Shown here: positions 7,292 to 15,034 of the stretch, one piece after another
Layout of the letters: every line of letters begins with the position of its first letter
How positions within the stretch are numbered: position 1 is the stretch's first letter
Assembly: GCA_002439805.1 (NCBI GenBank)
Contig: DJPQ01000108.1
Coordinates: forward strand, 217-16,445
Direction of reading: 5' to 3'
Source: Bacteroidales bacterium UBA6408
GTDB taxonomy: Bacteria > Bacteroidota > Bacteroidia > Bacteroidales > UBA932
DNA length: 16,229 nucleotides
Program-made: the position numbers and the translations under genes
The notes under the pieces: model-generated
Databases searched by the model: none
Seen by the model: only the letters and a program-made list of their open reading frames with translations
What the model was told of the DNA's origin: nothing

Positions 7292-8179
7292 ATGAAAACA
7301 TCTCGAAATATAGCACTCACGGTAATGGCGGTCATCGGCCTCGCCTCATGCAACATTTCAGTTCATCCCGGCGACTCCGGACTGGCCGTTTCGGCTGACT
7401 GGGCAGATAAGGACGACAGGGCTACGGCAGTCACAAAAGAAAACCTGCTGATTTTCAATGCAGCCACAGGAGCCGAAGAGGTGAACTTCTCCTGCGGCGA
7501 TGCACGTGAACTCGGAAGCCGACTGTTTCCGCTTGAGACAGGAGACTACGCGGCGACCCTGTTTGTGAATCTCGCCGAGCCGTTCAGGTTCGGCCCCGAC
7601 CAGGCGATCCAAGACGAATTGAGCATCAGCCTCAACGGCGGGACAAGCCCGTTCCACGCATACTTCGGCTCGGAAGACGCCCGCATTGACAACTCCGACA
7701 ATGGAGTGACTGAAGTCCAAATGTCCGCGCACCGGATTCTCAGCGAATTTGCGATAGAAATTGAAGGGGCGCCGGAAGGGCTTAGTCTGGACATCACCGT
7801 CGTCAATTCTTCCGAATGTCTCTTCCCGTTGAAAAGGAACGCCGAAGGCCAGTACGGCCTGACATCGTCCACAGCAAAAGAATCTGTCATCCCGGACGTA
7901 AGACTTTCAGACAATGAACGCCGCAGTGAAATCTTCCGGGTCATGCCGACTGTCGACGGCAGGGAATATTCCATCATCACGATGAAGCTTCACTTTCCCG
8001 ACGGAACTGAACATGAGACTATGCTGGAATCGCCGAGGATGAATGTTTCCGGCAAATATCTGATTAGCCTGAAATTCAGTGAGCTCCGACCTTTCATGAG
8101 GCTTAGCGGACACGTCATCGGCAACTGGACCGAAGGATGGACCTACGCTGGCGAAATCACCGACCCGGACACAATATGA
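7292..8179 (+). CDS. FimB/Mfa2-family fimbrial anchor lipoprotein
   Basis: Predicted anchor subunit of a type V pilus, 295 residues. It has a signal peptide and the lipobox LASC (Cys20), so it should be lipidated and held in the outer membrane. The sequence follows the FimB/Mfa2 pattern: an early NLLIFNAATG strand, the LETGDYAATLFVNLAEPF segment, the MSAHRILSEFAIEIEG core, and a closing W-T-x-G-W-x-Y-x-G-E-I type tail (NWTEGWTYAGEI). It lacks the Thr-Lys/Arg processing motif shared by the six fimbrillins, as expected of a subunit that stays anchored and ends the fibre. The ATG at 7292 was chosen over an in-frame start at 7211, which would overlap the barrel gene and put 27 polar residues before the signal peptide. 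In P. gingivalis the anchor gene follows the main fimbrillin; here it precedes all of them. Confidence 0.8.
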   Translation: MKTSRNIALTVMAVIGLASCNISVHPGDSGLAVSADWADKDDRATAVTKENLLIFNAATGAEEVNFSCGDARELGSRLFPLETGDYAATLFVNLAEPFRFGPDQAIQDELSISLNGGTSPFHAYFGSEDARIDNSDNGVTEVQMSAHRILSEFAIEIEGAPEGLSLDITVVNSSECLFPLKRNAEGQYGLTSSTAKESVIPDVRLSDNERRSEIFRVMPTVDGREYSIITMKLHFPDGTEHETMLESPRMNVSGKYLISLKFSELRPFMRLSGHVIGNWTEGWTYAGEITDPDTI

Positions 8180-8209
8180 TTTTAACAAATATATCATACC
8201 CAAAACACA

Positions 8210-9106
8210 ATGAACAAAAAAAACATTTTCATTGCAGTCCTGCCGGCAGTGCTCGCATTTGGCAGCTGCAACAAAAACGTGACCGTCAGCGAGGCGACTC
8301 CTGAATTCATCACGGTGTCTACCAGCATCGCGACAAAAGTCACAACCGCCGAAGACGGCTCCCAGACTTTTGCCAACGGGGATGAAATCAGCGTCTATGC
8401 CTGGGTGGGCACTCCGAATGCTGTCCCTGCAGCCGGTGAACGCGTCGTGAACAACGCCATCAACACTCTCGGGACAGACGGGAAATGGACTGCCGCTCCA
8501 CAGATGTTGTGGAAAAACCTCAAGGACAAGCACTACTTCATCGGAGTGTATCCTGCGGACAAGGCTGCAGAAGCTGACCTCACGAAGGTTGCATGCTCTG
8601 TTGACCCTGCCAAGCAGACTGAAAGCGACATTCTTGTCGCAACCGAACTTGACGGGAAAATCGCCGAAAACAATCCGGTGGGTCTTACTTTTGACCATAT
8701 CATGGCAAAAGTCATCGTTGAACTCAGCTTCCGCAACCAATGGGGAGGCAACAAGCCGGAAGTCAGCGCAGTGGAGCTCAAGAATGTCGCGACTGAAGGC
8801 ACTTTGAACTACCTCACAAAGGCCGTAACGCCATCAGCGACCCGCGGTGTAATGGAGATCCCGGAAATCACCGAGAACACGCAATACACTTCCGTGATCA
8901 TCCCGCAGGACGGAATCAACACCGTTGTAGTGAGAATCGATGGGAAAGACTTCACCTACACCAGCCAGACTGATTTTGAGCTTGCACAAGGCAAATACAC
9001 CACCATCAGGCTTGTGGTCGGAAGAAACCAGATTGACCTCGGCGACGTGAAAATCAACGAATGGAAAAATGGTGCCGAAATCGAAGGCGGAGAAGCTGTG
9101 GACTAA
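8210..9106 (+). CDS. Fimbrillin family lipoprotein (Mfa1-like), candidate stalk subunit
   Basis: Fimbrillin-family protein of 298 residues with lipobox FGSC (Cys20). The mature part starts with a beta strand (EFITVSTSIATK) ending at Thr42-Lys43, the position where type V pilins are cut so that the first strand is removed and the groove can accept a neighbour's donor strand. Family marks include DEISVYAWVG, the QMLWKN-YFIGVYPA pair, a mid-protein DHIMAKVIVEL strand, and a closing YTTIRLVVGRNQIDLGDVKINEW. It ends shortly after the final strand with no added domain. It is the first fimbrillin after the anchor and the least like the others, so it could be the main stalk or the anchor-proximal subunit. 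The gap to the anchor gene is 30 nt, to the next gene 19 nt. Confidence 0.8.
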   Translation: MNKKNIFIAVLPAVLAFGSCNKNVTVSEATPEFITVSTSIATKVTTAEDGSQTFANGDEISVYAWVGTPNAVPAAGERVVNNAINTLGTDGKWTAAPQMLWKNLKDKHYFIGVYPADKAAEADLTKVACSVDPAKQTESDILVATELDGKIAENNPVGLTFDHIMAKVIVELSFRNQWGGNKPEVSAVELKNVATEGTLNYLTKAVTPSATRGVMEIPEITENTQYTSVIIPQDGINTVVVRIDGKDFTYTSQTDFELAQGKYTTIRLVVGRNQIDLGDVKINEWKNGAEIEGGEAVD

Positions 9107-9125
9107 GTTTTAAACATATTCAGAC

Positions 9126-10097
9126 ATGAAAATAAGACAATTTCTAATCTTGCTGACGGTGGCGGCTGCATTTGCCGCGTGCTCCAAGACATCAGCCCCA
9201 CAGACGCCGCCGGACAACGTCGTAAGAGTCACGGCAGACGTTACAGCGACAAAGGGCTATTGCACGACCGAGACTCTCAAAAGCTTCGACCTCTTTGTCA
9301 AGAGTGCAAGCACCAAGTACAGCTACACGAACACCACGTTCACAAAGAACTCTTCTACAGGCGAATGGGTACCGGCTAAACAGATGCTTTGGGAAGGCAG
9401 CACGGCTGCGTTCACTTTTCTTGCCGTGTCTCCGGTTCTTTCAACGAGAGACTGTTCCATTCCGGACGACCTCAACGAGCCCGTGTTCAATTTCAGCGTG
9501 GAGGCGAACCAGACCTTAGAAAGCACGGCATCCGACCTCCTGCTCTGCTCAAAAGGCGATGTGACAAGAAACGGCAACACCTTGGATTTCGATGACGCGG
9601 GACGCCTTAAGGTGGCTTTTCGCCATGCAATGTCTCTTCTTAAAATACAACTCACATTCGGCACAGAGTTCAACCACAACGGAGTGCCTGCCACAAATCC
9701 CGCAAACGAGCTCATGGTCAACGGTTTCAACGGGGATGCGGCCGTAAAGATGACGGACTCCGGAGACTGGAGCATTTCCGCCATAGACGACACCAGGAAA
9801 GCCATTAAGGCCTACGAATCCGCCTGGGCCCCGGCCAATGACACGGAGGGTAACTGCAAGGCCACATTCGAGTGCATCGTGGTGCCTCAGTCAATGACGA
9901 GTTTCACCTTGTCTTTCTATGCTTCCGAAAAGCCATACACCTACACCGCAGAGCTCGGCCCGGACTTCTCTTTCCAGCCGGGAAAGGAATATGTTCTGCC
10001 TCTTGTCGTCGGAAAGGATGAAGCACAATTGTCGGAAGACATATCTGCAAAAGCGTGGATCAGCGCAGGAGATTCCAAGGACCTTGAAACGGATTAG
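9126..10097 (+). CDS. Fimbrillin family lipoprotein, type A1
   Basis: Fimbrillin of 323 residues with lipobox FAAC (Cys19). The first mature strand NVVRVTADVTATK ends in Thr42-Lys43, the likely strand-removal site. It shares an organisation with the fimbrillin at 14000: the signature SFDLFVKS, KYSYTNTTFTKN, QMLWEGS, LKVAFRHAMSLLKIQLTFGTEFN-type core, and an AWAPANDTEGNCKATFECIVVPQ segment. The other copy reads AWNPAADKTGNC and EGIIVPQ. I call this paralog group type A. It ends with VGKDEAQLSEDISAKAW and a short acidic tail. The next gene starts 3 nt after its stop, so translation is probably coupled. A structural pilus subunit is the likely role; its position in the fibre is unknown. Confidence 0.8.
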   Translation: MKIRQFLILLTVAAAFAACSKTSAPQTPPDNVVRVTADVTATKGYCTTETLKSFDLFVKSASTKYSYTNTTFTKNSSTGEWVPAKQMLWEGSTAAFTFLAVSPVLSTRDCSIPDDLNEPVFNFSVEANQTLESTASDLLLCSKGDVTRNGNTLDFDDAGRLKVAFRHAMSLLKIQLTFGTEFNHNGVPATNPANELMVNGFNGDAAVKMTDSGDWSISAIDDTRKAIKAYESAWAPANDTEGNCKATFECIVVPQSMTSFTLSFYASEKPYTYTAELGPDFSFQPGKEYVLPLVVGKDEAQLSEDISAKAWISAGDSKDLETD

Positions 10098-10100
10098 GCT

Positions 10101-11990
10101 ATGAAGAAACTGTTATTATCGGCAACGGCAGCGCTTTCGATATTCTCCGCGTGCCAGAAAGAAGATATGTCGCCCTATCTTTTAGACAGCGAAGCCGTGC
10201 GCATCGAAGCGGCAGTAGGGACTATGACCAGGAGCAACCCTCTCGGCTCCACGGAAGAACAGAAGAAATTCAACGATGGCGACCGTATCTCCATCACAAA
10301 CGCCGGCAAGACCGTGGTCTATAGACTCCAGAGCGGCGCTTGGACTCCCGAGAACGCGGACGAGTACCTCAAGTGGGACAAGAAAGACCTCTCTTTCACC
10401 GCCAAATACCCGGCGGACTACACGGAAATCCCCGATTACCAGGACACTAAAGACAAACTGGCGGCTGCGGACTATATGGAAGGTACCGTGATGCTCGCGT
10501 CCATCCCAGATGACCGGGCTCTCAGAGTGGATCTTTTTAGGAAGAATGTATTGGTGAGGATCAAGGTTCTGAAATATAATGATGAGTATAATGAGGAGAC
10601 GGATGATATTCGTGACGTCCATATATGTGGAAAGAAGATTGAGGAGGGTGTTTATGATAACGAGGTGACAGAGCCATTGCTTCAGGACAAGGACGGCAAT
10701 GTCGTCACGACAGGCGGGGGCAAAGTGGGCTATACCTACAGCGCCATAGTAAGTCCAAATGCCAAAGATGAAAACAGCGACGGCAGGTTCGTCAATCTTT
10801 CTGTGTATAGAGACGGTGTAGACCTGAGCGGATATCAGGGAATTTCGGTCATCGGCTTTCCTGAACTTATCGCCGGGAAGTCCTACACGTTCGACCTGAT
10901 TGTCGGCAAGACCTCCGCCAAAATCGGCAGCATCACAGTGAACAACTGGACGAATCAAACTATCGATGAGGTCGGTGAGACCGATCCTGTTGACACCTGG
11001 GACGGCCAGACCGCCACTGCCTTCGCCACTCAAGATGCGGACGGCAGCGAACTTGGCAAAACTGAAGACAAGCCGATCCTTATCAACAACTGCGCCCAGC
11101 TCGCCTATCTTGCTCAGCAGGTGAACGATGGGTACAGCTACGAAAACACGTACTTCAGACTCACCGATGACCTTAATCTCGCTGACAAAAGATGGACACC
11201 AATCGGGAAGTTTGAGGGCTGTTTTTCAGGGCACTTTGATGGAAACAATCACGATATCCTCCGCTTGAATGTGGACGGTTCCCCGTATTATGCAGGACTC
11301 TTTGGGCGTATCTCGGGTGGAAGTGTCAAGAACGTGAATATTCGTTCCGGCTCGGTGAGGACAGACAATGATGCTCATGATAGCGCAGCAGGAGGAATCG
11401 CGGGGCACATTTATGAAGGCTGTCGGATTGAGAACTGCACTGCGAGCGTCAATGTGAGTGGAAAGTCAAACGTCGGAGGAGTGGTTGGTTATATCATTAA
11501 TGGTTCTATTCTCAATTGTCATTTCCTTTCGGGTGAAATTGACGGTGGCGAGAGTGTCGGAGGAATTGTCGGTAATGTCGGTTATACCCAAGCTGATAAA
11601 AACACTGTCCGCGGCTGTTCTACTAATGCTTCAGTGAAGGGAGCAGAGAAGGTCGGAGGCCTTTGCGGTTGGTTTGGTAATGGATATCACAAATTCTCTA
11701 ATTGTACCATGAAAGGGAGCGTTACCGTCACCGGGAACTCTTGCGGAGGTCTTGTAGGCTATTTATCTAGTAGCATCGGAACGTTCGAAAGTTGTCAGTT
11801 CGAAGGCTCGATTAAGAAGGATGGCAGCACCGTTTCCAATACGGGAATTGCCATTGGCTATGACGAAAGCGCTGTGACTTTCTCTGAATGCGTGTGCACG
11901 ATAGACACGCAGACCTACATGGCTTTAAATGGGTGGGAAGCCGGCAGTAAAAGTGATGATTATATCGGAATCGAAGTAACAGTTAAATGA
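10101..11990 (+). CDS. Fimbrillin-GLUG repeat chimeric lipoprotein, type B1
   Basis: Two-part protein of 629 residues with lipobox FSAC (Cys18). Residues about 30-285 form a fimbrillin module: first strand AVRIEAAVGTMTR with Arg44 at the strand-removal site, YLKWDKKDLSFTAKYPADY, and a final GKTSAKIGSITVNNW strand. Its nearest relative here is the fimbrillin at 15035 (VRIEASVGALTK, EEQTKFN against EEQKKFN). From about residue 300 a NCAQLAYLAQQVNDG lead-in precedes FSGHFDGNNHDI and six GLUG-type repeats (core GGxVG-x-NC), expected to fold as a beta-solenoid. This size and layout suit a tip adhesin or a bulky surface subunit. A visibly AT-rich patch at about 10535-10690 interrupts the otherwise GC-rich fimbrillin part, a sign of mosaic ancestry. 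Its TGA is one base before the next ATG. Confidence 0.8.
   Translation: MKKLLLSATAALSIFSACQKEDMSPYLLDSEAVRIEAAVGTMTRSNPLGSTEEQKKFNDGDRISITNAGKTVVYRLQSGAWTPENADEYLKWDKKDLSFTAKYPADYTEIPDYQDTKDKLAAADYMEGTVMLASIPDDRALRVDLFRKNVLVRIKVLKYNDEYNEETDDIRDVHICGKKIEEGVYDNEVTEPLLQDKDGNVVTTGGGKVGYTYSAIVSPNAKDENSDGRFVNLSVYRDGVDLSGYQGISVIGFPELIAGKSYTFDLIVGKTSAKIGSITVNNWTNQTIDEVGETDPVDTWDGQTATAFATQDADGSELGKTEDKPILINNCAQLAYLAQQVNDGYSYENTYFRLTDDLNLADKRWTPIGKFEGCFSGHFDGNNHDILRLNVDGSPYYAGLFGRISGGSVKNVNIRSGSVRTDNDAHDSAAGGIAGHIYEGCRIENCTASVNVSGKSNVGGVVGYIINGSILNCHFLSGEIDGGESVGGIVGNVGYTQADKNTVRGCSTNASVKGAEKVGGLCGWFGNGYHKFSNCTMKGSVTVTGNSCGGLVGYLSSSIGTFESCQFEGSIKKDGSTVSNTGIAIGYDESAVTFSECVCTIDTQTYMALNGWEAGSKSDDYIGIEVTVK
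11285..11830 (+). repeat. GLUG-type repeat block in the B1 chimera
   Basis: Six in-frame repeats of about 26-32 codons, starting at YYAGLFGRISGGSVKNV and ending at FEGSIKKDG. Repeats two to six carry a GG-x-x-G turn and then a Cys at the strand end (ENC, LNC, RGC, SNC, ESC). Order and content match the block at 13270-13800 repeat by repeat, so the block moved or duplicated as a whole. Confidence 0.75.
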
Positions 11991-12069
11991 GATGATACAC
12001 AAAACTAACATATTCGCGGCGCCGATTATTTGCGGCGCAGCCCTTGCACTCGCCCTGGCGGCAGGGTGC
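11976..12069 (+). repeat. Junction and signal-peptide cassette, copy 1
   Basis: These 94 nt cover the last codons of the B1-GLUG gene, the gene junction and the whole signal peptide of the next gene up to the lipobox Cys. They match 13984-14077 at 84 of 94 positions by hand alignment, with no gaps. Similarity stops sharply after the Cys codon. The TGA at 11988-11990 is replaced by GCC in copy 2. Confidence 0.8.
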
Positions 12070-14016
12070 GACAAGATGACGACCATTGAGACGCCGACCG
12101 GTTTCCCAGAGGACGGGGTGGTGCGCATAGCGGCCAATGCCGGCGACCCGCTGACCCGTGCGGACGGGACAAGCAGCCGTGAATATTCCGGGACGACTCT
12201 CGGCCTGTTCATAGACTATGGTGGAGGCATTTACACCAAATCCAATGTCAAGTGGACCAAGTCGGAAAGTGATTGGGCTCCTGAGGAGCAGATGCTCTGG
12301 AAGAACTCCAAGGACGCGGCCAAGGTCTATGCCTACGCTCCGTATGTGGAAGGGCAGGATGATCCGACCACGGTGGAGTTTTCCATTCCTTCCGATCAAA
12401 GCCAAGGCACTCTGGCTGCGGACCTGGTCAGCTGGGGGAATCACGGCTTGATTCCGGATGCAAGCAGGAGCGTTTCCTTTTCATCTGACGGGAAGATTCT
12501 GATCTCTTTCTATCACAGTCTTGTGAAGTTGACCTTCACTTTCGAGAAGGGCAGCCAGTTCGCATCCGATGTGACCATCAGCGAGGCTGTGCTGCTCGGC
12601 ACCTTATCCAAGGTTGTCCTCAATGCCACTGAGGGTTCTGCCGATGTTACTTCCTTTGTCAGAGGCACTGTCGCGGCCGCCAGTGATGCGGCCGGTCTGG
12701 ATATAAAGCTTCACAAGGTCTCAGACCTCAAGTGGGAAGGCATATTTTTCCCTGGCAACGGACAGAAAGCCGGAGCCAGGATGCTGCAAGTCAAGATGTC
12801 GGATAATACTCTCCTCAATTATGTTGTGCCTTCAACCGGGCTTGTTTCTGGCGGTCTTAAGTCGGGATGCGCCTACGAGATGAAGATGCGCCTCGGCAAG
12901 GACAAGATCGAGGTTGCTGATGTCGTCAGCGTGGACGATTGGACTACCGACAGCGGGACTACGCTTCCAGGCGGCGAAGCGCAGCTCAAAGGCATTGTCT
13001 GGGACGGTACAGTCGCCTCAGAATTTGCCGGAGGCACCGGCACTGAAGATGATCCATACCTCATCGCAACCCCTGCCCAGCTCGCCTATCTGGCGCAGCA
13101 GGTGAACGGCGGTGAAGCCTACGAAGGCAAGTATTTCATTCAGACCGAGGACTTTAACCTCGCCGGCGAAAATTGGACTCCGATTGGAACAGGATACGTG
13201 AAAGCATTCAAAGGGAATTTTGACGGAAACAATCACGAAATTTTTGGCTTGAATGTGGACATAACAGGCAGCTATGCGGGACTCTTTGGTATAATCAAAT
13301 CCGGAAGTGTCAAAAACGTAAAGATCCTTTCTGGATCAGTAAAGACAAACAAATATTATGTAGGTGGAATCGTGGGTGATCTTGATAATTCTTCTACGAT
13401 GGAGAACTGCACTGCGAGCGTCAATGTGAGTGGAGAGGCAAATGTCGGAGGACTGGCCGGCAGCATTACGAGCAGCACCGTCTTCAATTGTCATTTCCTT
13501 TCGGGAGAAATTGTCGGTTCGGATAGAAATATCGGAGGAATTGTAGGAATTGCCCAGAGTGGTAAATGCACTGTCAGCGGCTGTTCTGCTAATGCTTCAG
13601 TGAAGGGCTCTGTATGTGTCGGAGGTCTTTGCGGTTGGTTTGGCAATGAAGATCACGAATTCTCTAATTGCACCGTGAAAGGGACTATTACCGTCACCGG
13701 TAATAATTGCGGAGGTCTTGTAGGCAGATTATATGATAGCAAAGGTAAGTTCAATGAATGTCAGTTCGAGGGCTCGATCAAGAAGGATGGTGATAACGTT
13801 TCCACCAATACAGGAATTGCCATCGGAGCAGACTACAGCAATGTGACTTTCAAAAACTGCGTGTGCACAATAGACAAGCAGACCGATACAAGCCTCAGCG
13901 GAGAAAAGGTCGGCCATATTGAAAGTCCAAGTTCTGAAAACAAAAAAGTCAGATCAGACAACTACGATTATTCCGATATCACTGTAACAGTTAAAGCCGA
14001 TGATACACAAAACTGA
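11992..14016 (+). CDS. Fimbrillin-GLUG repeat chimeric lipoprotein, type A2
   Basis: Two-part protein of 674 residues with lipobox AAGC (Cys26) and a signal peptide almost identical to that of the gene at 14000. The fimbrillin module (about 40-325) opens with GVVRIAANAGDPLTR (Arg56 at the strand-removal site). It looks closest to the type A fimbrillins: LWKNSKDAAKVYAYAP against LWSKSDATVLVYAIAP, and DGKILISFYHSLVKLTFTF against DGKLSFAFTHLLARLTVTF. It closes with RLGKDKIEVADVVSVDDW. From about residue 335, a DDPYLIATPAQLAYLAQQV lead-in and six GLUG repeats follow, very close to those of the B1 chimera. The protein is therefore an A-type head joined to a B1-type tail. It ends with six extra residues (ADDTQN) because the ancestral-looking stop has become GCC, so it overlaps the next gene by 17 nt. 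Likely a tip or surface adhesin. Confidence 0.8.
   Translation: MIHKTNIFAAPIICGAALALALAAGCDKMTTIETPTGFPEDGVVRIAANAGDPLTRADGTSSREYSGTTLGLFIDYGGGIYTKSNVKWTKSESDWAPEEQMLWKNSKDAAKVYAYAPYVEGQDDPTTVEFSIPSDQSQGTLAADLVSWGNHGLIPDASRSVSFSSDGKILISFYHSLVKLTFTFEKGSQFASDVTISEAVLLGTLSKVVLNATEGSADVTSFVRGTVAAASDAAGLDIKLHKVSDLKWEGIFFPGNGQKAGARMLQVKMSDNTLLNYVVPSTGLVSGGLKSGCAYEMKMRLGKDKIEVADVVSVDDWTTDSGTTLPGGEAQLKGIVWDGTVASEFAGGTGTEDDPYLIATPAQLAYLAQQVNGGEAYEGKYFIQTEDFNLAGENWTPIGTGYVKAFKGNFDGNNHEIFGLNVDITGSYAGLFGIIKSGSVKNVKILSGSVKTNKYYVGGIVGDLDNSSTMENCTASVNVSGEANVGGLAGSITSSTVFNCHFLSGEIVGSDRNIGGIVGIAQSGKCTVSGCSANASVKGSVCVGGLCGWFGNEDHEFSNCTVKGTITVTGNNCGGLVGRLYDSKGKFNECQFEGSIKKDGDNVSTNTGIAIGADYSNVTFKNCVCTIDKQTDTSLSGEKVGHIESPSSENKKVRSDNYDYSDITVTVKADDTQN
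13270..13800 (+). repeat. GLUG-type repeat block in the A2 chimera
   Basis: Six repeats in the same order as the block at 11285-11830, from SYAGLFGIIKSGSVKNV to FEGSIKKDG. Exact nucleotide identity is concentrated in short patches: 13402-13434 equals 11430-11462 (33 nt), and 13484-13505 equals 11512-11533 (22 nt). The turn segments between them differ in sequence and length. Confidence 0.75.
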
Positions 14017-14077
14017 CATATTCGCTGCGCCCACTATCTGCGGTGCAGCCCTTGCACTCGCCTTGGCGGCAGGGTGC
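13984..14077 (+). repeat. Junction and signal-peptide cassette, copy 2
   Basis: Second copy of the 94-nt segment at 11976-12069. It spans the end of the A2 chimera and the signal peptide of the following fimbrillin. GCC at 13996-13998 replaces the TGA of copy 1, and the next in-frame stop (TGA, 14014-14016) corresponds to an in-frame TAA in copy 1. Confidence 0.8.
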
Positions 14078-15022
14078 AGCAAGCAGTCCGTGCAGTCCCA
14101 GTCAGAGAGCAGCTTTCCTGAGGACCGCATCATCCGCGTGAGTCCGGAAGTGGTCACAACCAAGGGTACCTACACCACGGATAATCTCACGAAATTCGAC
14201 CTTCTCGTGGAAGACGACAAAAGCCCGGCAAGCAAGTATACCTATTCCAACACCGTATTCAAAAAGGGTGAGAGCGGCTGGGCATCGGACAAGACGCTTC
14301 TCTGGAGCAAGTCCGATGCGACGGTTCTTGTCTACGCCATAGCCCCGTCAGTTGGTCTTGAGAGTCTGGTGTCGGTTGACGATATCAACTATGGGCAGAG
14401 CGGTGTTGCTCTTGAGGTGCAGGCCGAGCAGAGCAATGATGACAACAGCTCCGACTATCTGGGCTGGGCATCCGGGCTGAAACCGGTCAGCGAGCTGCTT
14501 GGCGAGGACGGCAAGCTTTCGTTTGCGTTTACGCATCTGTTGGCCCGGCTCACGGTAACGTTCAAGCTCGGCACGGAGTTCAATGTTTCCGGGGTTCCGG
14601 CCCAGGACATCATCAGCGATGTGGTGATTTCCGGAACAGCGCGTGATTTCAAGATCAGAGGCACCACCGGCTACACTTCATTCACTGTGGAGTCTGGGAC
14701 TGCGGCTTCTGACATCAAGCCTTACAATGTAGCCTGGAATCCCGCTGCGGATAAGACCGGCAACTGCACTTCCGTCTATGAAGGCATCATTGTGCCGCAG
14801 ACCGTGGCCGCCGGCGACTTCAAGGTCAGCTTCAAACTGAGCGGAGAGCCGTTAGCATACGCCTGGACATCTGAGACGGAAATGACTTTCAATGGCAACA
14901 CAGCCTACAGGCTTACCATTAAAGTAGGAAAGGATGCGGTTCATACCGGGACATTCTCCGCCGGTTCCTGGGAAGAGCACCAGTGGGAGAATCCCGATGA
15001 CGGAATACTTGAAACTGAATAA
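14000..15022 (+). CDS. Fimbrillin family lipoprotein, type A3
   Basis: Fimbrillin of 340 residues with lipobox AAGC (Cys26). The first mature strand IIRVSPEVVTTK ends with Lys55, and a KFDLLVEDD strand follows. It shares with the 9126 gene the KYTYSNTVFKKG strand, LTVTFKLGTEFN, AWNPAADKTGNC and EGIIVPQ, and it has no GLUG domain. It ends with LTIKVGKDAVHTGTFSAGSW and a short acidic tail. The start overlaps the 3' end of the upstream chimera by 17 nt, so its translation is probably coupled. The signal peptide is nearly the same as that of the upstream gene while the mature parts differ, which points to local gene conversion or recent duplication. A structural pilus subunit is the likely role. 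Confidence 0.8.
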   Translation: MIHKTDIFAAPTICGAALALALAAGCSKQSVQSQSESSFPEDRIIRVSPEVVTTKGTYTTDNLTKFDLLVEDDKSPASKYTYSNTVFKKGESGWASDKTLLWSKSDATVLVYAIAPSVGLESLVSVDDINYGQSGVALEVQAEQSNDDNSSDYLGWASGLKPVSELLGEDGKLSFAFTHLLARLTVTFKLGTEFNVSGVPAQDIISDVVISGTARDFKIRGTTGYTSFTVESGTAASDIKPYNVAWNPAADKTGNCTSVYEGIIVPQTVAAGDFKVSFKLSGEPLAYAWTSETEMTFNGNTAYRLTIKVGKDAVHTGTFSAGSWEEHQWENPDDGILETE

Positions 15023-15027
15023 GGAGG
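15022..15027 (+). promoter_or_regulatory. Strong Shine-Dalgarno (AGGAGG) before the last fimbrillin
   Basis: AGGAGG overlaps the stop region of the upstream gene and lies 7 nt before the ATG at 15035. The other pilus genes in the window show no such site, in line with the usual weak use of Shine-Dalgarno sequences in Bacteroidota. Confidence 0.5.
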
Positions 15028-15034
15028 AACGAGA

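Noticed and set aside
11285..13800. CRISPR array or satellite DNA
   Set aside because: The repetition is coding, in frame, degenerate at the DNA level and explained by GLUG protein repeats.
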